Below are positions 25,862 through 34,300 of a stretch of DNA of 64,000 nt, piece by piece; the stretch's first letter is position 1; the number at the start of each line of letters is the position of its first letter. Below the pieces are notes generated by a model. That model saw only the letters and a program-made list of their open reading frames with translations. It searched no databases and had not been told where the DNA came from. The stretch spans positions 129,413 to 193,412 of the forward strand of contig JAJRWB010000050.1 in NCBI GenBank assembly GCA_024276995.1. Direction: 5' to 3'. The stretch comes from Candidatus Eiseniibacteriota bacterium. GTDB lineage: Bacteria > Orphanbacterota > Orphanbacteria > Orphanbacterales > Orphanbacteraceae. Made by a program: the position numbers and the translations under genes.

Positions 25862-26494
25862 TCAGTAGATCATCTTGTAATCGGGCCATTCCAAACTGTC
25901 GGCGTGGGCCTCGAAGAACGCCCGCGTCGAATCGGAGAGGAAGAAATACGGCTTTCCCCTGAAATCGAATCTCGGGGACGACGATACCGGAATGAATCTT
26001 TCATGCGTCACAGGATCGGTCACCGGCCCGCAGTAGTCGAGGGGGTGTTCGATGAACTCCCTCAGGTTGTCGCCGTCGGAGAAGAAATAGAGCTCATAGT
26101 TGACGTATGCCATATAGGCGGCGTCGATGACCGCATCCTCTTGCCCGTCCACCGCGCCGGGAAGGGACAGGTCGAGACCGTTCATGAAGGGGACCGGATC
26201 TTTCACGAAGATCCCCAGGCACGGTACTCAGCAGAAGCCGACGGGACGGCTGTTCACATAGAGGGGGGGCATGTGAAGGTTCAACTTCGTGTGTCTCACC
26301 ATGCACCTGTCGTTCAGCGATTCGAGGCCGTCGCCGTATCGAACATGCGGGAACTCGGCGTTGTCGGCGGTGTAGACGACCTTGGCGTCGTTTTTCACGA
26401 GAGAGACCTTTCCGTCCCCTCCCTTGTCACCCGATCCGCATCCGTACAGCACCGCAAGAATCGCGACCACAACGCACCACACCCGTTTTTTCAT
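25862..26494 (-). CDS. Probable selenoprotein: YHS-domain lipoprotein with in-frame TGA in a CCxxC-type motif
   Basis: If TGA 26230-26228 (codon 89) is read through, one 210-residue protein results. It has a lipoprotein signal (VVVAILAVLYGC), a metal-motif segment GFCUVPCLGIFVKDPVPF, and a C-terminal YHS domain (CGPVTDPVTHERFIPVSSS, RGKPYFFLSDSTRAFF). The TGA replaces the second Cys of a CCxxC-x3-F-x2-DP motif that is intact in two other proteins here: FLCCERCVERFRRDPEYY (39442-40158) and YYCCPGCQADFEKDPEHY (45397-47166). A perfect 7-bp hairpin with a CGTGA loop lies 13 bases after the TGA. The alternative is a TGC-to-TGA nonsense change, giving an 88-residue fragment and a silent remainder. 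ATG 26494 is preceded by AAAGGAG. Confidence 0.7.
26196..26214 (-). promoter_or_regulatory. Putative bacterial SECIS hairpin
   Basis: GGATCTT (26214-26208), loop CGTGA, AAGATCC (26202-26196): seven perfect pairs. The loop starts 20 bases after the TGA, and its second base is G followed by U. This meets the general bacterial SECIS pattern (apical loop with a G in its first two bases, roughly 16-37 bases after UGA). It lies inside the coding sequence, as bacterial SECIS elements do. Confidence 0.6.
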
Positions 26495-26565
26495 TGCGAT
26501 CCACTCCTTTCCGCCCGCCGCTCCCTCGTGGTGCGGAAGGGGAGCAAGAAAATGAGCTTTCCCAT
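26491..26565 (-). CDS. Possible 24-residue leader ORF coupled to the selenoprotein
   Basis: ATG 26565 has AAGGAG four bases upstream and runs 24 codons to a TGA that overlaps the ATG of the next gene (ATGA). The product (MGKLIFLLPFRTTRERRAER plus four residues) has a short hydrophobic start and an Arg-rich end and matches no family I know. The Shine-Dalgarno and the exact overlap suggest translation and coupling; chance is possible at this length. Confidence 0.35.
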   Translation of the reverse strand: MGKLIFLLPFRTTRERRAERSGSQ

Positions 26566-26585
26566 GGGTCTCCTTCCCCGTTCAC

Positions 26586-26593
26586 CTTATATT
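26586..26593. promoter_or_regulatory. Candidate divergent -10 elements
   Basis: CTTATATT reads TATATT on the plus strand (26588-26593) toward the 26655 gene and TATAAG on the minus strand (26591-26586) toward the leader ORF/selenoprotein. No convincing -35 on either strand. Confidence 0.3.
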
Positions 26594-26654
26594 TCCGATG
26601 AGGGCGGGTCAAGCCGGCTTCGCGGCCGGGCTCATTGGAAGAAGGAGAAATATC

Positions 26655-26948
26655 TTGAAGAAGACGTACACGAAAACCGGAAAGACATGCAGGGTTACGT
26701 TCACCCTGCCGAAGGAGATCGCCGCCACAAGAATCGCTCTTTGCGGTGAATTCAACGACTGGGACGAGTCGAGGCACATCCTGAAAAAGAGAAAAAACGG
26801 AAGCCATTCGCTCACCGTCTCTCTCGAGGCGGACCGGGAGTACCGCTTCCGCTACCTCGTGGATGGCAAGCGGTGGGAGAACGACTGGGAGGCGGACCGA
26901 TACGCGAAGAACTCGTTCGGCACCGAAGATTCGATCGTCGTGGTGTGA
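26655..26948 (+). CDS. Small stand-alone glycogen-binding-like (CBM48/isoamylase N-terminal) protein
   Basis: 97 residues from TTG 26655, six bases after AAGGAG; the frame is open for 19 codons upstream without a better site. The whole chain is one beta-sandwich of the CBM48/AMPK-beta kind: CRVTFTLPKEI, IALCGEFNDWDE, YRFRYLVDGKRWENDWEADR and FGTEDSIVVV. Members bind alpha-glucans or serve as regulatory modules, usually attached to enzymes; here nothing else is attached. No starch or glycogen gene lies near. Confidence 0.85.
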   Translation: MKKTYTKTGKTCRVTFTLPKEIAATRIALCGEFNDWDESRHILKKRKNGSHSLTVSLEADREYRFRYLVDGKRWENDWEADRYAKNSFGTEDSIVVV

Positions 26949-27012
26949 CGGCGAAGCGCCCCTCCCCGTCGGAAGCCGGGCCGCCGTTCTGGCGATCCGA
27001 TCGTGTAACCGC

Positions 27013-27018
27013 TATACT
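27013..27018 (+). promoter_or_regulatory. -10-like element before the FAD monooxygenase gene
   Basis: TATACT about 75 bases before ATG 27093; the -35 region is weak. Confidence 0.25.
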
Positions 27019-27092
27019 GTCGAGGGGATCGGACGATCCCGTGGAGCGGCGGTGGGCGACGATTCCCCGGAAAGAACCGGAAGGGGGCTGTC

Positions 27093-28289
27093 ATGTTCAG
27101 CAGGCGGGAAACGGAAGTTGTCATTGCCGGCGCCGGCCCGGTCGGGCTGGTCGGCGCGCTCACGCTCGCCGAGATGGGGGTGAAGATCGCCGTGTTCGAT
27201 AAGGACTGGCGGACGGCCGTGCATAGCTACGCACTGGTGCTTCATCCCGGCTCCCTCAGACTCCTCGACAAATTCGGTGTCGCCGCCGACCTTCTGCCTC
27301 ACGGCCACAGGATCGAGACGCTCCGCTTTTTCGATGGTGAGACGGAGCAGGCGGCGATCGACTTTACGAAGGTGGGGGGTGATTTTCCGTTCGCCCTCGT
27401 TCTTCCGCAATCGCAGCTCGAAGGGGTCCTCGAGGAGCGGTTGAAGGCGAAGAAGATCCGCGTCTACTGGAATCATCGCGTTCAGAGCATCGAGGAAAAA
27501 GGAGGCCCTGTATCGGTGTACGTCGATCGCCTCGAGAAAGAGTCGATGGGCTACCCGGTGGCGCGCACCGAGTGGGTGATCAACAGGACTTTCCAGGTGG
27601 ACTGCGCTTTCGTGATCGGCGCCGACGGCTACTATTCCCGGATGCGAGCGATTCTCGGTATCGACTACCCCGAGATCGGCGCTCCCGCCACGTATGCCGC
27701 ATTCGAACTGAAGACGGACCAGTCGTGGCCCGGGGAAGCCCGGGTGATGCTCGATGACCGCTCGACAAACGTATTCTGGCCGATGACCGGCGGAAGGTGC
27801 CGCCTCGGCTTCCAGGTCGAGAAGGAACCCGACACGAGGCCCGACTTGGCGGCTCTCAGGGAGCTGGCCGCTCGGAGGATGCCCTGGTTCTCCGTGCCCG
27901 GCGAGGAGCCCCCCTGGTCGGCGGTCGTGACGTTTCAGAAGAGGCTTGCGAGCGCCTTCGGAAGGAACCGGATCTGGCTCGCCGGCGACGCCGCCCATCT
28001 TACCGGGCCGGTGGGCGTGCAGAGTATGAACGTGGGACTCGCCGAAGGGAATGCGCTGGCGCGCAGGATCGGCGATGTTCTCGGCGGGAAGGTGCCGGCC
28101 GAATCGCTCGCCTCGTACGATGAAGAACGGCGCACGGAGTGGGGTCGGCTCCTCGGCACCGAAAACGCCTACACCGCCGGTGACGGCGCTTCCGACTGGG
28201 TCCGGAAACACATCGATACGATCCCCTCGTGCATCCCCGCATCCGGGGAGGATCTCGACCTCCTTCTCGGTCAGATCGGGATCGGCTGA
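27093..28289 (+). CDS. FAD-dependent monooxygenase (group A, PHBH fold)
   Basis: 398 residues, soluble. Three FAD motifs are in order: VVIAGAGPVGLVGALTLAEMG (Rossmann GxGxxG, residues about 9-29), the DG motif CAFVIGADGYYSRMRAILG, and the GD motif IWLAGDAAHLTGPVGVQSMN. Such enzymes hydroxylate aromatic or polyketide-like substrates with NAD(P)H and oxygen, or act as geranylgeranyl-type reductases. No neighbouring pathway points to a substrate. It is a single gene, convergent with the giant FN3 gene. Confidence 0.9.
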   Translation: MFSRRETEVVIAGAGPVGLVGALTLAEMGVKIAVFDKDWRTAVHSYALVLHPGSLRLLDKFGVAADLLPHGHRIETLRFFDGETEQAAIDFTKVGGDFPFALVLPQSQLEGVLEERLKAKKIRVYWNHRVQSIEEKGGPVSVYVDRLEKESMGYPVARTEWVINRTFQVDCAFVIGADGYYSRMRAILGIDYPEIGAPATYAAFELKTDQSWPGEARVMLDDRSTNVFWPMTGGRCRLGFQVEKEPDTRPDLAALRELAARRMPWFSVPGEEPPWSAVVTFQKRLASAFGRNRIWLAGDAAHLTGPVGVQSMNVGLAEGNALARRIGDVLGGKVPAESLASYDEERRTEWGRLLGTENAYTAGDGASDWVRKHIDTIPSCIPASGEDLDLLLGQIGIG

Positions 28290-28313
28290 CGTGATTCCCC
28301 GTTTCGCGGCCCG

Positions 28314-28332
28314 CGGCGGAACAGGTCCGCCG
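28314..28332. terminator. Possible bidirectional terminator hairpin
   Basis: CGGCGGA, loop ACAGG, TCCGCCG: seven pairs between the convergent monooxygenase and giant FN3 genes. No U-tract follows on either strand, so an intrinsic terminator is doubtful. Confidence 0.3.
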
Positions 28333-28336
28333 GCGC

Positions 28337-31300
28337 TCATCGCAAGAGCACCATCCGGATCGTCTGAACGACTCCGTCATCCTCTTCGAGCCGGGCGAAA
28401 TAAATCCCGGAGGAGGCGGCATCGCCGGTAACGGTCGTCCCATCCCACGGCATCTCGTGCCAGCCGGCGGCGAGCGCACCGTCGTGGAGCACCGCCACCA
28501 ACCTTCCCGAAAGGTCATAGATCACCAGGCGGACACGTCCGCCAAGAGGCGTGAAGAAGCGAACCGTTGTTTCGGGGTTGAACGGATTCGGACGGTTCGG
28601 GAGGAGGAGCGCCGCCGCAGCGGGACCGACGGGAACGGTGTCGCCCGTTCTCGAGACGATCCGGTGAAGAACACCCTCCTCGTCGGCACAGCTGATCGAG
28701 GGGATTTTCAGGTAGCGGAGTGGATCGTTGCCATGGAGAACGGCGGTGAAGGAGAGCTTCGCTCCGGGGCCCGCGGTGAGAATGCGCAGGCGGTCTCCAG
28801 TGAGAGCGAACCACGATTCGCCGCCGTCCGATGCGATCTTCACGCCGTCCACCGATTCGACGCCCTCCGGTATCACGACCTCCACGAAACCGGACCGGAT
28901 CGCGTAGGGAAGATCGACCCCGATGCGAAGACGTTGTGCGCCGGGCGCCGTCCGTTCGACGCGAACGGTGATCTCAGCCGTCTCCACCTTCCCGTCGCCG
29001 GGAATCAGAATCGTCCCCTCCCGGACGATCAGTGTCGCCAGCGCGACCAGGTCGGCCACGGTGAACCGGCCGTCGCCGTTCATGTCGGCAAAGGTCGTGT
29101 CGATGGAGGCGGGATCTCTTTCGCCGACGAGAACCGAAAGAGCGAATGTCACGTCCGATGGGGTCCTCTGGAAATCGTCGTCGAGATCGCCTTCCGGTTT
29201 CGCGCCGGGGACGGTGGTGAACGTCACCGGCGCCACGCCGCCGAGGGGGCGTCCGTACACGTCGCGGAGACCGCTCACCAGAAGGACGTACGTTTCGTTG
29301 TAGACGAGTGGTGCGTCCGGCGCGAAGAGGAGCACCGATCCGCCGCTTTCGAGCGCCGCCGTGCCGGGTATCGATTCCCCCCCCGACATGAGGATCGCGC
29401 CGCCGAGACTCGCCGGGTCGATCGGCGTGCTGAAGGTGACACGGATCACCACGTCGAGAGGAACGTGCACGGCGAAGTTCACCGGGTCGCTCTCGAGGAG
29501 CGCCGGGGCGCCCGCGATCGTGCCGAAGCGCCGCCACGCGCTCATGTCGCCCGAACCACAGTCGCTGAGCGCGGCCACGCGCCATTGGTAGGGAACGCCC
29601 GGCTCGAGTCTTGAGACGACCGCCGACATCGCCGGAGGGAGCGTCGTGTCGATCACCGGAGCGAGCGACGAATCGAGACGCACTTGGAGACGATAGCCGG
29701 TGGCGTTATCCACCTCCTCCCAGGAGAAGGAGACGGGGATCGGCAGCCCCCCCGCCTCTTCGGGTGGGCCGACCTGAACGGGAGGCGCCAGGCCGGGAAT
29801 TCGGAATCCGCCGGCGGAAGGGGTACGGCCCGATTCGCCGCAGCGCCCGAGGGCCGACGCCGTGTAGAGGTAATTCTCCCCGGGGACCGCCTGTGTGTCG
29901 GAGAAGGTCGTCTCCGGCCAGGCGGCCCAGCCGATCTCGCCGCCTCCCCGGAAGAGGCGCACGCCGTCGATCGGCGCCTGGGGCGCCGCCCATGTGAGAC
30001 GCACTTCTCCGCATCGGTCGTCGGACGCATCGAACCGCACAGGCGCCATCGGCTGCGCTCCTACGTTCACGATCCACGGGTCGCTCTCCTCCCCCTCGCC
30101 GCACGCGCCGAGCGCCTGGATACGGAAAATCCGCGCCGCCGCCGAAGGGGAGGAGAGAGTGGTCGAGTCGCGCGAGCCGTCCACCACGGCGACCACTTCG
30201 CCCGCCTCCCGGATCCTGTAGAAGATCGCTCCTTGAACCTTTTCCCAGCGGAGCACGATGGGCGTTCCGATACAACCGGCGGTGTCGGAATCGGCGAGAA
30301 ACGCCCCCTTTCCTGTGGAGGGGATGAACGCTCCGCCGTCGCGGGCGTCATCGTCGGCGACGGACATTCCGCACTCGTTCACAGCGAGTACCGCGTATTC
30401 GTACTCACCCGAACCGGATCGATCGACGAACCGGCGCGTCGAGATGTCGAGGGAATCGGCCGGCGTCTCCGTCACGCCGTCCCGCGTCCGGGTGACGACG
30501 AGATAGTCCACCGCCGCGTCGGTCTGGGGAAGAGACCATGTCACCACCACGGAGTCGCAGAAGAGATTCGAAGCGTTCACCGCCTCCGGCGGGGCGGGAC
30601 GTCTTTTCGGGGTGCCGAGGGTGAGGACGACACCTTCCGACTCGCCGCAACCGTTGAACGTGCGAACCGTGTAGGTGGCGGCCTTCTCCGGAATGTCGAT
30701 CGCCGACCCGGTCCCCGGTCCGACCCAGACGGGAACGACGCGGTCCGAGCGCATGACCGTCACGCTCTCCTGCTGCGCGGTCCAGGTGATCTGCACCGTG
30801 TCGCAGAGCGAAGTGTCGAGGGCGACGCCGATCGGATCGACCGGATCTTCGGCGATCACCACGATCAGCTCCTCGCCGAGACCGCCCGCGCCGCAGCCGT
30901 TCTCACCGCGCACAGTGAAGCGTTGCACTCCCGGATCACCGAGTGAAACGAGCGTGTTCGAGCGTGTCGTAGTGATCCACGATTCACCGTTCCTGAAAAC
31001 CCTGTAGAGAGAAGCTCCGGCCACCGGTTGCCATTGCAACGTGAACGTCTGGGAGACGCACGCACTCACGCCGGTGCTCATCCATACCGGGACGGCCGGC
31101 TTCTTCGTCGCGGAGCCATCATCCTCGGCGGCGAGCGAAAGGGCGCAGTCGTTCTCCGACTGCACCACGTACCGGTGCGACTCGGCGTCGGGGGGGAAGT
31201 CGACCACTCGGAAAGGATCGTCCTTCCCCACGACGGCGATCGGCGTGGCGACGACGCCGTCGTAGCGAAGAAGGCGGAACGTCCGGATTCCATCGAGATT

Positions 31301-34300
31301 TCCGGTGAAACCCCATGTGATCACGACCGAATCGCACAAACCGTCGGTGGCCTGCATGTCCACGGGAGGATCGATCGAAAGGGGCCAAGCGTACCCCGTT
31401 ACGGTCGTCGCCGAGGAGATCGTGTCGCACAGATTGTATCCACCGAAATGATAGACAACACTTCCCCCTTCGGGGAGTGGATCGATCCACGACGTCTCGG
31501 AGGGAAAGAAGAGCGTATCGCCGCCGTCGGGGGCGATCCAGACGCTCGAAGTCGCCCCCCTTGTCCAGCTCAGATAGATGGCGCCGCACGAGTCGGTGGT
31601 CGCCGCGACGCCGGAGGGAGGTTTTGCCGATGAATAAACCTTCACCGGGAACGGCTCGCTCGACGCGCTGGCCCCGCACGCACCGTCGGCGCGGATCGTG
31701 AAGTGATACGTCTTCGCGGCGGCGCGGGTCGTGGAGAACGATGCCGCCGTGGTGGAGTAATGGTTGCTCCCTTCGGAAATGGTGTACGACGTCGCCTGAT
31801 CCACCGGGTCCCACCGAAGAGTGATCGTCTGCCCGGCACAGACGGCGGTGTCGCTCGAAGCGTTGAATGCCGGTGTCTCGGGAACACCTCTGCGTTCGCC
31901 GAACGCCGTGCTTCCCGTTTCGGGAGAGAGGCCGCACTGGTTGACCGAGCTGACAAGGTACTCGTATGACCCGGCCGGCGGATAGTGGACGAAGCTATTT
32001 TCGCCGATGCCGACGGTACCGACCGAATCGAACGCCGCGCCCCCTCCCGAGTCGCGCACCGAGATGCGGAACTCGATCAGGTCCGCCGTCGAACCGGTGT
32101 AGCTCCACGTGATCTCGACGCGGTCGCACAGGTCGTCCGTGGCGGAGACATTGGTCGGCGGCGTCGGCGCGCCCGACGCGCGCATACCGATCACCGATGC
32201 GCTGACGGCGATGCCGCACGGGTTGACGGCTTCGACGGTGTAGCTGTTCTGCGATCCGCCGGGCACCCCCGAATCGAGATACTGGAACACGCTGAACGAT
32301 ATATTGCCCGCCACGATGATGCCGTTGCGCCGGACGGTGTAGCTCTCCGCACCCACCGCTTCGTCCCATGTCACGAGGACACCGTCACAACGATCGTTCG
32401 TGGCGGCGGGGTTTTCCGGCTTTCCCGGACCGGAGCGGCGGGTACCCCTGTCGGTGACGATTGCCGAAATCCCGCAGCTGTTTCCCGCGGTGACGCCGTA
32501 CGTGTAGCTGCCGGTCGGAGGATTCCAGTCGATGAAGGACGGCGTGGCGTTCGTCGTGTCCCGCATCTCCCCGATCCCGACACCGTCTCTGTAGATGGTG
32601 TAGAATTGCGCATGATCCGATGCATTCCAGTCGATCACCACGCGAGGACATTCATCATCGCTGGCGGTCACGCCAGCGGGCGGGTCGGGAATCGGCCAGG
32701 GACGCCGGCCGATCGCCGTGAGCACCCCGAAATCAGGGCCGCCGGAACAGTGGTTGAACGGTCCCACCTGGTAGGTGTAATCGGTACCGGGCATCACGAA
32801 ATCCGCGGAGTCGACGTACGTTACCGTTCCGGGCCCGACGGTGACATAGTCGACGCCGTTTCGCTTGATGGAATAACCGTCCTCATACGCCACATCGTTC
32901 CACTTCAAAATGATTCCGCCGCAGCTGTCGGTGGAAGCACTTAGCGAGTCGATCGGAGGCGGAGCGATCATGCGGAAACCTTCGACCGTATCGGAGAGAA
33001 CCGCCGTCGCGCATTCGTTGAAAGCGCCCACATAATATGTATGCGCCGTGCCGGGAGCGACAACGGGGTCGGCATCGAACCACGTCACCGTTCCCGGAAT
33101 CAACGTGTCCGCCACTACGCCGTCACGCCAGATGTAGTACCCCTGTTCCCGCTCGACGTCTGTCCAGGTGAGGAGGATCCCATCGCACGAATCGCCGGAC
33201 GCCGAAACCATCGCCGGGCGGCCCGGCGGGTCGGGCGGCCGCGTGCCGGGATCCTCACCGGCGACAGAAAGACCGCAGTCGTTCCACGCAAAAACTTTGT
33301 ACGTGGCCGTCGCCCCGTCCGGGCCGAGGGAATCGCGAAAGACGTACGACGGAAGACCAGCCGGAACGGCGTATGAACGCGCGTTGTCCCGCGTCACGAT
33401 GAACGAGTCCGCCTCGGCGGCATCGAGCCATTCGACGCGCACAATGCCGCACGAATCGTCGCTCGCCGTAACAGAGCCGGGGGTATCCGGCGGACCGGGC
33501 AGGCGGCGGCCGATCACGGCGTCGCCGAAGACCGGCGTGACGGAGCAGGCGTTGTAAGGGCCGACACGGTAGCTGTATGTCGAGCCGGGTTGCGCGGAGA
33601 GATCCTGATACGAAACAGCGTCGGCGGAGAGGGTCGCGATCACCACCGAGTCCCGTTCGATCGCGTAGTGATCCTCGCCGGTCGCATCGGCCCAGTTCAG
33701 GGTGATCGACGCACAGAGCCGGTCGCTCGCGGCGAGGCCCGCGGGCGCCGTGGGAGGCGGAAAGAGTTGCAGGCCGCTCACGGGCGACGATTGGACCGGA
33801 TTCGCGGCACAGCTATTCCAGCCGGCGACGGCGTAAAGCGCGGAGACGCCGGGAACGGCGCCGGTATCGAACCAGCGGAGCGTGTCGGCCGGGACGGAAT
33901 CGACCACGACGCCGTCCCGGTAGATGATGAATCCCGTCTCCCCGACCACGTCGGTCCACGTTACCTCGACACCGTCACACCTGTCGGAAGTGGCGGAGGC
34001 GGTCGGGGCGGCGGGAGGCGGAGGCGGAATCGATCCCGTATCCGCCGCGCGCGGCGATTCGCCGCACGAGTTGAGCGCCGACACTTCATAGAGGAACGAT
34101 GCCGGGCCGGGTCCGGCGGTGGTGTCTCGGAATGTCGACACCGGGGCGGTCAGTTCGACGAGAAGCACCGAGTCGCGGAAGATCCTGTGCGATGTGGCGG
34201 TCGCGACGGGAATGAAATCGACGCGGATCAAGCCGCACGAATCATCACTCGCCGTGACACCGGTCGGCGCGCCGGGAGTTCCCGGCGGGCGCTCGCCGCT

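Noticed and set aside
25862-26230. Annotating the 114-residue YHS ORF (GTG 26206) as a separate gene
   Set aside because: It is in the same frame as the upstream ORF, has no Shine-Dalgarno of its own, and the two halves together form one lipoprotein with a continuous CCxxC-type motif and YHS domain.
26228-26230. TGA as simple stop with decay of the remainder
   Set aside because: Not excluded, but the following 121 codons keep a good YHS domain and typical codon use with no further stop, and a SECIS-like hairpin is at the right distance, so selenocysteine is preferred.
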